A DNA stretch of 64,000 nucleotides from a virus. This document shows, piece by piece, positions 40,614-48,045 of this stretch. The position numbers and the translations under genes are program-made. The stretch spans positions 1 to 64,000 of IMG/VR virus record IMGVR_UViG_3300046810_000256; one strand, given 5' to 3'. The first letter of the stretch is position 1. The number at the start of each line of letters is the position of its first letter. The notes beneath the pieces are model-generated. The model searched no databases. It had not been told where the DNA came from and saw nothing but the letters and a program-made list of their open reading frames with translations.

Positions 40614-41333
40614 CTACGCCGTTCGCACTTTCAGAGACGGTTTGCGGTCTTGCGTGGCGTTCAGAACGAACGCTTTCCAGCTGCTGCCAGACGCCCAGCA
40701 GCTCAACGTGGTTTGTGTCGCCCGGAAAAATCCTTTGCGTCGACCTTGGCCAGAGTGCAACACCATGCCGCCACCGCTGCGGGCAAGCCCTTCACGCGCC
40801 ACCTGAAAGCTCACCTCCGGCATGGTGCTGGCGTCCTCCATCAACCACATGGGATCGCGCCCACCGAAACCGGCCATGTGTTCCGGGGAATGCGCGCTGG
40901 CGGCCAGAAAGAGCACGCCACAGCCTGAATACTCTGCCTGCTGGCGAAGTCTGATGCTTCTGATGGTGATTCGCAGGTAACCGACCAACCATGCGTGCTC
41001 GCCCTCAATACGCTTGACCAACTTGCTGTATTGCTCACAGCAGCGAAGCATGTCGCCGAAGGGCACGGCCACCATAGTCATCGACTCGGGGCGGCACAGC
41101 AGGCGCCAGAACGCGATAGGCGCCAGCGGGCTGATCATTCCCCGCTCCATCGGATTCATGTCTGACGCCATCGACACCTGGCAGTCAGGCAGCTGCACAC
41201 TTTCGAAGGCTCGCGCCAGTTGATCGTCCACTACCATCCCGCACACCTCACGCGCGAACGCGGCCAGGTCGTTGGCGTAGCGCCGGACGAAAGCGGGCCA
41301 GCGCTCGTCATCTTGAATCAGGCTCGTGCTCAT
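40614..41333 (-). CDS. TerL ATPase-domain paralogue lacking Walker A
   Basis: This 239-residue protein aligns over its whole length with the ATPase half of TerL. RWPAFVRRYANDLAAFAREV matches RWPAFIERYAFNLYAFAVEA, FWRLLC matches LWHLLC, EHAWLVGYL matches PHAWIADYV and GFFRATQ matches GFFWETH. Where TerL has SGHGTGKT this protein has ASDMNPMERG, so the phosphate loop is gone. At Walker B it has MEDAS instead of ADEAS, with the acidic pair swapped. It ends exactly where the nuclease domain of TerL begins. An inactive regulatory or structural subunit of the motor is the most likely role. ATG 41333 overlaps the upstream gene by ATGA. Confidence 0.85.
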   Translation of the reverse strand: MSTSLIQDDERWPAFVRRYANDLAAFAREVCGMVVDDQLARAFESVQLPDCQVSMASDMNPMERGMISPLAPIAFWRLLCRPESMTMVAVPFGDMLRCCEQYSKLVKRIEGEHAWLVGYLRITIRSIRLRQQAEYSGCGVLFLAASAHSPEHMAGFGGRDPMWLMEDASTMPEVSFQVAREGLARSGGGMVLHSGQGRRKGFFRATQTTLSCWASGSSWKAFVLNATQDRKPSLKVRTA

Positions 41334-41929
41334 GCTGCGGCCTCGCTGGCCAGCTGCGCCAACTCGCGCTCGTGTTCGGCGATCAGCAGCGCGCCAGCCT
41401 TCTCGATGGCGCGAAGTCGTGACTCTTGTTTCATGGGGGCGTGAGGCCATGGCCAGACGGTTGGCGCGAAGTCCGGCACCAGCAGCTGAAGCAAGTAACC
41501 CGCCGCCGCGCGCAGCAGCTCGTCATCGCGATAGCGCAGGTCGCGTTCCGGGTGATACCCCTTCACCAGCAGCTGGCGCTGGCGCTCGCTCAGAATGGCG
41601 TTCTCGCTCGGGCCGGTGATTGGCATGGATGACCACAGCGCCAGCGGCTGCTCCCATCCATTGGCGGCCTTCTGCGCCCATTCAGTTGTGGTCATGCGCG
41701 CATATGGCCGCGTCACGGAAATACCCTGATCACGCCCACGGCGCACCAGAAGCCACGCTTTTGGCTGCTGAGTGGCGTGGCGAGACTGCGCCAGCGATTC
41801 CCACACCAGAAACGTCTTCTGTGTGTGGGCGTTCACGTACTCGCCCGTCTCGGTGTTGAATGCCAGGTCACTGATACCCGCATGCCGACACGAGCGCTCA
41901 AAATGTTCGCGACTGAAAAAGAGGGTCAT
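41330..41929 (-). CDS. Packaging-operon protein, 199 aa, function unknown
   Basis: This protein starts MTLFFSREHFERSCRHAGIS and contains QKTFLVWESLAQSRHATQQP. A C-terminal helical region follows (RLRAIEKAGALLIAEHEREL). It is joined by 4-bp overlaps to the 86-residue gene and the pseudo-ATPase gene, so the products may interact. No family is recognised. Confidence 0.75.
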   Translation of the reverse strand: MTLFFSREHFERSCRHAGISDLAFNTETGEYVNAHTQKTFLVWESLAQSRHATQQPKAWLLVRRGRDQGISVTRPYARMTTTEWAQKAANGWEQPLALWSSMPITGPSENAILSERQRQLLVKGYHPERDLRYRDDELLRAAAGYLLQLLVPDFAPTVWPWPHAPMKQESRLRAIEKAGALLIAEHERELAQLASEAAA

Positions 41930-42186
41930 GGTGTTGTTCCCGCCGCTGCTGGCTTGAATTGAAAGAGTTCGACAGGCGCCGCCGGTAAGTCGAATACGGC
42001 GGCGAGCCATGGGTGGATAGCATCCGGATCGCTGGCGCCGTCGAAGCGCCAGCGTTCTGCCGGGAAGTGTTCGCGCAGTGCGTGCTCGATCTCGCCCGCG
42101 CCATTGCGCAACCACAACTCATTCCCGCACTCACGCTCAACTGACAGCGTTTCGCCGGTCACAAGGTTCGTCACGGTCTGGCTCAC
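41926..42186 (-). CDS. Packaging-operon protein, 86 aa
   Basis: This acidic protein contains GETLSVERECGNELWLRNGA and AIHPWLAAVFDLPAAP. It overlaps both neighbours by 4 bp. Its function is unknown. Confidence 0.75.
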   Translation of the reverse strand: MSQTVTNLVTGETLSVERECGNELWLRNGAGEIEHALREHFPAERWRFDGASDPDAIHPWLAAVFDLPAAPVELFQFKPAAAGTTP

Positions 42187-42674
42187 TTCATTTCCCCGGT
42201 CTTGCGGTTGATCTCGGTTGGCTTGGTGAAAGCGCGGGAGAATCGGAATTCAGCAATGACCTGATTGAAACTGTGTTCTACCCGGTCGAAATACTGATTC
42301 CCTTCGGCCATCAACGCCTGCGCCAGCCACGCGGCGGGGACGCTGCGCCCCTCTTCCACGTAGGTGGCCAGGCTCCGCACCAGCCGCTGCTCGGCGTAGG
42401 TACCGCTGAAGCCCGGCAGCAAGCGGCCCTTGCCGCGAACCGTCGTCGCCAGATCCACCGGGCGAGCGTCCGCGGTCGGCAGCACCAGATAGAACCCGCC
42501 GAGGCGCTTGGGCTCCAGGCGTGCAACACGGTCTTTTCTGCCAAAGATGCGCAACCCCGCCAGCGCCAGCGAATTGAAAATCAGGTTCGCGGTGTCCAGT
42601 CGGTGCTGCTGGCGCTCAGTCAGCGCGATTGCCGCGGGCGGTGTCAGTTGCACGGGTGCTGCTTGCATATCCAT
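42183..42674 (-). CDS. Packaging-operon protein, 163 aa
   Basis: This soluble helical protein contains LTERQQHRLDTANLIFNSLA and TYAEQRLVRSLATYVEEGRS. It is coupled to the next gene by ATGA. It could be a second small subunit or a bridging protein in the terminase complex; that is context only. Confidence 0.7.
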   Translation of the reverse strand: MDMQAAPVQLTPPAAIALTERQQHRLDTANLIFNSLALAGLRIFGRKDRVARLEPKRLGGFYLVLPTADARPVDLATTVRGKGRLLPGFSGTYAEQRLVRSLATYVEEGRSVPAAWLAQALMAEGNQYFDRVEHSFNQVIAEFRFSRAFTKPTEINRKTGEMK

Positions 42675-42677
42675 CCC

Positions 42678-42848
42678 CTAAATCTTGAGCCGCATCTGTG
42701 CGCGGTCACATTCGTTTTCACCGTGCGGGAGCTTGTGGGCCAAGGCTTCACAGTTCCTGCGCCCACAATCACGGCAGTAGGTGTAGGCGGGGGCGCTTCG
42801 TGGCCTCCGCCAGATGACGCGATTGCTTTCGCAAAAACGGCAGTTCAT
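42678..42848 (-). CDS. Small zinc-ribbon protein, 56 aa
   Basis: This open frame starts ATG 42848 and ends TAG 42678-42680, 3 bp before the next gene. Cys pairs NCRFCESN (residues 3, 6) and YCRDCGRRNC (25, 28) make a zinc ribbon. Basic residues lie between the pairs (RRPRSAP), favourable for nucleic-acid contact. It lies between the nuclease-type paralogue and the 163-residue gene and may belong to the packaging complex. Confidence 0.7.
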   Translation of the reverse strand: MNCRFCESNRVIWRRPRSAPAYTYCRDCGRRNCEALAHKLPHGENECDRAQMRLKI

Positions 42849-42862
42849 CAGTCCTGTCCCGG

Positions 42863-42875
42863 TCTATCCCCGGAC
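42863..42875 (-). promoter_or_regulatory. CGGGGATA motif upstream of the zinc-ribbon gene
   Basis: The minus strand reads GTCCGGGGATAGA; its first base is part of the stop codon of the nuclease-type paralogue. It may provide an internal start for the second half of the packaging operon. Confidence 0.45.
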
Positions 42876-44161
42876 TAGGCGGGACGCGCTTCGATCATCG
42901 CCTGCGCGTACACCCATCGGCGATTAGCAAAGGCGGCCATGCTTTCGTCTGATTTTTGCTTCAGCGGGCAGTTGATGGCGAAGTCATCGCGCAGCTCTGT
43001 CAGGTACAGACCCAGCTTCTTCTCTGGCGCTTTCGGCGCGGTGGCCGGGTCGGCGTAGGCTGGCACGGGTTTTTCGACCGCCAGCGGCAGTTCAACGCTG
43101 TGATACGCCATGCAGAAGGCATCAAACAGGTCGGCGGCTGGGAGTTGGGCGGCTGCGATGTGCGAAGGCTTGGCCACGAGATAGCGATTCTCGGCGCTCA
43201 ACTCATAAGGGATCTTTGAGCCCAACAGCACCAGCGGATCACTCAAGCCGCAATCGGATGGCAGCAGCAGCTTCAGGTTTTTATTCCGAATCGCCTCGGC
43301 AGTCAGAACACTGCATTCAGTGCGGCGGTTCACGAAACGCTTGCCGTTGCCACCTTTTGGCAGCGCTTGACCCATCGTCATTCCGTAACACCTGACATGG
43401 GGACTCACAACGTCTTGAAGGTACTTGAGCAACTGCACGCCATCGCCGAAGGCATCCACGAGAATCGTCGTAGGGGCTGATAGCGCATTGACGTGCCGCA
43501 GCAACGCATCGCCGTAGGACTTCAGATCACCGCCGTCTGTGAGGATTGGATAGCTGGCCACCTCGACCAGTCGGCGGGCGTCAGGGCTGTCATACACGCG
43601 CATGTGGGCGGCAACAGTCATTCCTCCACGACCAGCACCGCCGAGACGGACACCGATTACATGCTTCGCCTCGACACCCTCGGGAATCGGGCTTTCGATG
43701 GTCAGCGCCAGGGCGATATCGGCGTCACTGAGCAGGTAGCCGCGACGATCCTGATTCTGCGCCCGAAGAATCGCGGGGACTTCGTTGTTCGAAGCCATCA
43801 ATGCAGGCTGTACCTTGCCTTTGACCACCACTTGCAGCTGGCCAGATGAATTAGGACGAACGATGTCTTTGATGGCCGTCGCCACCGGGGAGGCCAGGTA
43901 ACTGGTCAGCAGCGGGCGCAGGCGGTAGTGGGTTTGTGCGAATCGCTGTTTACGGCCAAAGCCTTCCTGAACCGACACGGGCTTACAGTTCGGAACATCT
44001 ACCCAGTAATGCACACCACGGGCGGCATTAGCGCGATCCGGCGCCGATACCTTGTAACCTTGGGTGATGAGCCATTGCTTGAAGGACGTCACGTTGCACG
44101 CCAACAGCAGATCGGTGTCGTGCGATTGTCCTTTCGGTTTTACTGCGGGGTTCGACATCAT
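42875..44161 (-). CDS. TerL nuclease-domain paralogue
   Basis: This 428-residue protein has a C-terminal half (about 165-360) that aligns with the nuclease half of TerL. TVAAHMRV matches TVATHFRV, TTILVDAFGDG matches TIVIDVSAMG, GKRFVNRRTECSVLTAEAIR matches RKRFINQRAQCTVHATEAIK and LPAADLFDAFCMAY matches LSSPDLFDTICMVF. The second and third acidic sites (Asp236, Asp344/347) are kept. The first is lost: VRLGGAGR replaces DVAAGVGR, putting Val where TerL has Asp299. The N-terminal about 160 residues are unique and lack an ATPase motif. It may be an inactive or altered nuclease subunit. It starts inside the HTH gene stop. Confidence 0.85.
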   Translation of the reverse strand: MMSNPAVKPKGQSHDTDLLLACNVTSFKQWLITQGYKVSAPDRANAARGVHYWVDVPNCKPVSVQEGFGRKQRFAQTHYRLRPLLTSYLASPVATAIKDIVRPNSSGQLQVVVKGKVQPALMASNNEVPAILRAQNQDRRGYLLSDADIALALTIESPIPEGVEAKHVIGVRLGGAGRGGMTVAAHMRVYDSPDARRLVEVASYPILTDGGDLKSYGDALLRHVNALSAPTTILVDAFGDGVQLLKYLQDVVSPHVRCYGMTMGQALPKGGNGKRFVNRRTECSVLTAEAIRNKNLKLLLPSDCGLSDPLVLLGSKIPYELSAENRYLVAKPSHIAAAQLPAADLFDAFCMAYHSVELPLAVEKPVPAYADPATAPKAPEKKLGLYLTELRDDFAINCPLKQKSDESMAAFANRRWVYAQAMIEARPA

Positions 44162-44448
44162 TCAGCTCCTAGCGGGTTGGCCGTGAACGGCCTCAGATTT
44201 TTTGTGTTCCCGCGGCGGATGGCCGAGGGACGTTTTTCAACAACAGGCTTGATCCACAGCTGCCCTGTTTTGAACAGGAACAGCTCCCACAGCCCAAGCT
44301 TGATTTTGGTGTCACCCTTCTCGTACAGACGCCACGATTCGCGGCTCACGTAGATCAGCTCCCCCGCAGCGGTTTCGCTCAGGCTCGCGTTCTTGCGGGC
44401 TTGCCGGATGTTTTTTGGGGTCGGTTCGCGGTCGGCGGGGAGCGTCAT
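44158..44448 (-). CDS. HTH regulator of phage/plasmid type
   Basis: This 96-residue protein has TPKNIRQARKNASLSETAAG, then VSRESWRLYEKGDTKIKLGL and WELFLFKTG. This is the well-known small HTH family of phages and plasmids, with a recognition helix ending in SW. It is flanked by 4-bp overlaps with terS and the nuclease-type paralogue, so it is translated with the packaging proteins. It may regulate the operon from within. Confidence 0.85.
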   Translation of the reverse strand: MTLPADREPTPKNIRQARKNASLSETAAGELIYVSRESWRLYEKGDTKIKLGLWELFLFKTGQLWIKPVVEKRPSAIRRGNTKNLRPFTANPLGAE

Positions 44449-45572
44449 GCGTCACCGCCGTTATCATCCAGCCCGGCGATATCGGCCATACGCTGGGCCA
44501 TCGCGTCTCTCTGCGCTTGTGTGGCCTGCATGCCTTTCGCGTAGGCGTCATTCAGCGCAACCGTATCTACAACGGCCACAGGCGCCTGCGCCGGTTCGAT
44601 ATTCATGTTGAAGATGCGGCCCAGCATTTCGAGGTAAGGGCGGGCGTCGTGGATCTTCATTTCCAGCCCATCTTTGGTTTCCTTCACGCCGCCGTACAGA
44701 GCCAGCGCGCCAGGCGAAAGGTGCCGGGTGTCTTTGAGCACGAGCTGGCCAATGCCATTGCCATTGCACTCAGGGCATTCCGGGTTAGGGTCGAGGTTGG
44801 CGTCGAAGCCCAGGCCGCCCAGCTCGTCGAGCACCGGTAACGGCTTGCGCTTCGCGGCCTTGGCTTCGGCCAGCGCCTCAGCATGGCGCGCCTTGCGCTC
44901 TTCCAGCTGACGCGGGGTCATCTGGTACCGGAAATCTTTGCCGTGGCAGCACCGGCAGCAGCGGTAAACGTATTCGACCAACTCCCGAGGGTCTGCCATC
45001 GCCGCGCCGTAGATGCGCTGAATGACTCGCCCGGTGATTTCCTCAGTCTTGGCAAACAGCTCCGCACGCTTGGCCAGCGTGTATGGGTGTTCCTTAACCT
45101 TCTTTAACAGGCGACTGGCTGCTGCTGCCGCCACTGCATCGGATTTGCACTCGTAGCCTGCATCGAGATAGGACTGAGTGCCGTTTTGTGTGACCAGCCA
45201 AAGGTCGACAAACTTCGCCTGACGGGCGTCGAGATCGTGCAGACTCCCGGCCTGCAAGGCTTCCAGCTCTTTCGGTTTCAGCTTGACCGCTTTCTTCACT
45301 CGGGTGCTGCCGCCTGTTCCGCGAGGCGTTTTTGCTTGCGCCGGAGCACCCGGTACCGCCGCAGCAGGTTTTGCAGCACGGGGCTTTCGGGCTAAAGTAG
45401 CAGGCTTTTTAGGTGTCTTTGGAGAGGTGGCTTTTTGAACGCGGCCAGCACTCACCTTAACTTCTGGCTTTTTAGGGGGTGCAAACACAGGTTTGCCAGC
45501 CTTGTCCGGGGATTGATTATCCTCGGCTGGCTTAGCGCGCTCTTCGATACCCTCGATCTTTTTCCGTGCCAC
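44445..45572 (-). CDS. terS: Terminase small subunit
   Basis: This 375-residue protein has a long basic Pro/Lys/Ala-rich N-terminal tail (1-100). The small-terminase HTH core follows, LDARQAKFVDLWLVTQNGTQ then SYLDAGYECKSDAV and RVIQRIYGAAMADPRELVEY. C-terminal to this is a Cys-rich zinc-binding insert (YRCCRCCHGKDF, then CPECNGNG), which makes it much longer than usual TerS (about 150-200 residues). GTG 45572 is preceded by AAGG. It recognises the packaging site and heads the operon of the other terminase-like genes. Confidence 0.88.
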   Translation of the reverse strand: MARKKIEGIEERAKPAEDNQSPDKAGKPVFAPPKKPEVKVSAGRVQKATSPKTPKKPATLARKPRAAKPAAAVPGAPAQAKTPRGTGGSTRVKKAVKLKPKELEALQAGSLHDLDARQAKFVDLWLVTQNGTQSYLDAGYECKSDAVAAAAASRLLKKVKEHPYTLAKRAELFAKTEEITGRVIQRIYGAAMADPRELVEYVYRCCRCCHGKDFRYQMTPRQLEERKARHAEALAEAKAAKRKPLPVLDELGGLGFDANLDPNPECPECNGNGIGQLVLKDTRHLSPGALALYGGVKETKDGLEMKIHDARPYLEMLGRIFNMNIEPAQAPVAVVDTVALNDAYAKGMQATQAQRDAMAQRMADIAGLDDNGGDA

Positions 45573-45926
45573 TGGTCATCAACCTTAAATGCAAAGTCTT
45601 TTGGCTATCGGCCACGTAAAAAACGCCAACTTTCTGCGCGTTCGGCGCAAAAAAACCCGCAACTGCGGGCCGGATCCTGAAAGGACTAGCCCGCCGAAAC
45701 GGGCTCCCCAATACCGTACAGGGGCCGCCACGGCTGGCGCTGCAATGGTGTCGAGACCATTTCCCCAATTTTGACCGTTATCCAACTCCGAATGCCTGAT
45801 GGTGGCTCCCTGTCAGAAGCCCCCAATAACGGCGGAACCGTGTGAACAGCCCCCTCCGCCCAGCACCTAGCGCACGACAGCCCGGCATGGCCACCCTATG
45901 CCGGGTGGCTGGCTTACAAGCCGGTG
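45573..45926. other. 354-bp intergenic region upstream of terS
   Basis: The region contains the terminator at 45650-45675, a GCCAACTTTCTG motif at 45625 and a hairpin CCCGGCAT/ATGCCGGG at 45881-45905 behind the repressor gene. Open frames in it have no support. It should hold the promoter of the packaging operon, and possibly the packaging (pac) site recognised by TerS; no pac repeat was identified. Confidence 0.5.
45650..45675 (-). terminator. Rho-independent terminator
   Basis: The minus strand reads GGCCCGCAGTTGCGGG followed by TTTTTTTG. It separates the XRE regulator unit from terS. Confidence 0.85.
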
Positions 45927-46676
45927 TTAAAACAGGGCGTGTTGTACCGCTTCTCTCACCTGCTGCACCGTGCAGACAGGATGCTCGAATTCAATCAGGG
46001 CAGATTCGCGATGTTTGCGCGAAATGTGGTCTTTCATCACCACCGAAAACTCAGAAATAAGGCGCTCAAGACCTGCTCCGCCACGCAACCCCTCAAAAAC
46101 AGCGCCGTGATGCTTGCGGATGACCCCCAGCGAATCGCTCAGCTCAATGGAGAGGCCTGCCAACTTACCCAGCAGCACCCGATCCATGCTCGCGCCTTCG
46201 ACGCTCACGGCCATCACCTGGGCCAAGCCTTCCATATAACGCTGGTTGTATTTGGTGAGCACACCCGTGAGCACGCCGGTGATCAGCGCCTGATTACCCT
46301 CTTCAGGCGCAAGGCCGAGATCGTCAGTGCGGCCCAGCAGGTAGTCAGTGGTGACGCTGTAAAGGTCGGCCAGGATCTGAAGGTTCTTCAGACTTGGCGA
46401 GCGGTGACCGTTTTCAAAGAGGCTGATCATGGTCAGATTGGAATGACCGAGGCGCATAGCTACTTCAAGATCCTTGAGGCCCGCGGCGCGGCGGGCTTTC
46501 ACAAGGCGAGCCGCAACGACATCACGCAGCGCTTGCTCTTCTTCCTTGGAACGGCTGGCCGGGCTCATGCCCTCCCCGCATTCCTCAGAATCGAACATCA
46601 GCATGCTTTCAGGCGCCGCTGCTTGCGCACCTTCCACCGGCATTACCGCGTTTTCGTTATCACCGATATCAGACAC
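45927..46676 (-). CDS. XRE-family transcriptional regulator, probable phage repressor
   Basis: This 249-residue protein has an HTH_3-type domain at about 53-115: RLVKARRAAGLKDLEVAMRL then GHSNLTMISLFENGHRSPSL and LQILADLYSVTTDYLLGRT. This is the canonical XRE/Cro-C1 layout. The C-terminal 130 residues are helical and resemble an oligomerisation domain without a LexA-type Ser-Lys peptidase. It is transcribed alone, between a terminator downstream and a CGGGGATA/TACAAT promoter region upstream. It could be the lysogeny repressor or the switch regulator of the packaging operon. Confidence 0.82.
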   Translation of the reverse strand: MSDIGDNENAVMPVEGAQAAAPESMLMFDSEECGEGMSPASRSKEEEQALRDVVAARLVKARRAAGLKDLEVAMRLGHSNLTMISLFENGHRSPSLKNLQILADLYSVTTDYLLGRTDDLGLAPEEGNQALITGVLTGVLTKYNQRYMEGLAQVMAVSVEGASMDRVLLGKLAGLSIELSDSLGVIRKHHGAVFEGLRGGAGLERLISEFSVVMKDHISRKHRESALIEFEHPVCTVQQVREAVQHALF

Positions 46677-46722
46677 TTTGACGTCACCCTTACGACCACT
46701 GCTGTCAGAGCGCCATTAGATT

Positions 46723-46735
46723 GTATCCCCGTACC
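46723..46735 (-). promoter_or_regulatory. CGGGGATA motif with TACAAT -10-like element
   Basis: The minus strand reads GGTACGGGGATACAATC, so a near-consensus -10 element overlaps the motif 47 bp upstream of the XRE gene. GCCAACTTCTG at 46787-46797 lies further upstream and matches a motif at 45625. Confidence 0.5.
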
Positions 46736-46924
46736 ATTCGCAACCCCGGAACGCCCAAAAAGTTCCCAGTCACCCACGCGAAAATTGCCAACTTCTGGAT
46801 TATTGGCCTGAACTGTTTTGGGAATTAACCGCCTTTTTAACGATGTTTCCGCGTGGATCCAATCAAATAGCACCTAATGACCGTCTGTCAGCACATCGGC
46901 GCACAATTCAGCATGTAACCGGTT

Positions 46925-47209
46925 TTATGCCGCATTTTCAGCGCTCTCCAGCGATTGAGCGCGCTCGTGAATCGCCAGCATTACGACCTTTAGCGCCTCA
47001 CAGCGTGCGCGGTTAACCGTTTCCAGGCGTGCAAGGTAGGTACGCCGGGCGTGAAGGTCTTGGCTCATCAGGTACTGGCCGACATACTGGTCATGTAACC
47101 CCAAGCCATTCCAACAATAGCGATTTGTTGGCGGATAGCATGAACCGCAACGAAGTACGTGATTCATGTATCCCTCATGCGCTTGAAACGTGGCGTCGTC
47201 GAGCTGCAC
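46925..47209 (-). CDS. Cys-containing hypothetical protein, 94 aa
   Basis: The GTG at 47209 has GGAGG eight bases upstream, overlapping the stop of the nuclease-type gene. A CGSCYPPTNRYC stretch (about 21-32) could bind a metal; the C-terminal half is one long helix. No known family. Confidence 0.7.
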   Translation of the reverse strand: MQLDDATFQAHEGYMNHVLRCGSCYPPTNRYCWNGLGLHDQYVGQYLMSQDLHARRTYLARLETVNRARCEALKVVMLAIHERAQSLESAENAA

Positions 47210-47713
47210 TTAGAATTCCTCCACGCTCCACGTAGGATCCCGGCCTTTGCTACCGGCCACCTTCTTCACAGCGATGAACTTGAATACCGGGAACATCCGC
47301 GCGGCCACCTTGATTTTCACCCGAGCGTCATCCATCCAGACGCCCTTTACCTCATGCACCTCCAAGTGCCCACTGGCGAGCTGTACGAGGAAATCCGGTG
47401 CATATGTGGTCTTTTCTGCCAACGTCAGACGGAACGGTTCAAACTGGTACCAAACAATCTCACCAGCCATACGGCGCACTTCAAGGTGCGCCCGATAAGC
47501 CTCTTCGGTCTTGTTCAGCTCGCCTTTCTCCAGGCGCCCCAACGCCTGCATAGCCTTCATGCCCCCGCCACGGGCTGGCTTCTTCGCCTCATCGCCCGCC
47601 ATGCGCAAGTGCTCCGGAACCGACTTGCTCCCGGTCTGCTTGCCCAGCGCCCGGCGCGTCATGTCCGGTGGCAGCCTGGCCAGATCCTCTTCTGAGAAAA
47701 TGCGCTTGCTCAT
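47210..47713 (-). CDS. DUF1064-like PD-(D/E)XK nuclease
   Basis: This 167-residue protein carries KTTYAPDFLVQL then HLEVHEVKGVWMDDARVKIK, the Asp-Glu-x-Lys core of small RecB-like phage nucleases (DUF1064). The preceding region RLEKGELNKTEEAYRAHLEV supplies the helix and Glu. It probably resolves or trims DNA during replication or recombination. It overlaps the 66-residue gene upstream by 1 bp. Confidence 0.85.
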   Translation of the reverse strand: MSKRIFSEEDLARLPPDMTRRALGKQTGSKSVPEHLRMAGDEAKKPARGGGMKAMQALGRLEKGELNKTEEAYRAHLEVRRMAGEIVWYQFEPFRLTLAEKTTYAPDFLVQLASGHLEVHEVKGVWMDDARVKIKVAARMFPVFKFIAVKKVAGSKGRDPTWSVEEF

Positions 47714-47913
47714 CAGGCCACCGCACCGCTACAGCAATGACAGGAACGCACAGAGCCACGCGCCCGCAGCCAGATCATGTATTCGCGCTGCACCCGTTCA
47801 TCCATGTAGTCGTCGAGGTCGCGCCCCATCGGGCCTTTCTTGCGTTCAAACGGGCCTTCGTTGTCACTCTCAAAATCACTGCGAGCCTCATCGGCCACTT
47901 CAAACACGCTCAC
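47713..47913 (-). CDS. Hypothetical protein, 66 aa
   Basis: GTG 47913 has GGAGG six bases upstream. An acidic N-terminus, then DDYMDERVQREYMIWLRARG and a terminal CHCC. Possibly a small metal-binding accessory to the nuclease gene directly downstream. Confidence 0.65.
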   Translation of the reverse strand: MSVFEVADEARSDFESDNEGPFERKKGPMGRDLDDYMDERVQREYMIWLRARGSVRSCHCCSGAVA

Positions 47914-48045
47914 TGCACAGCCTCCAGATGATCAAACGGGGTACGGAACTGGCCCCTGAATGGCGTCAGCCAATGTAATGGCGCGCACGGCGGCGCCACC
48001 CGCAGGGTTTGCAGGTGTTCGCATCAATCAGGGAGAGATTCCGGG

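Noticed and set aside
47935-48020. 30-codon frame between 47913 and 48046
   Set aside because: It has no convincing ribosome binding site or domain; left as intergenic.
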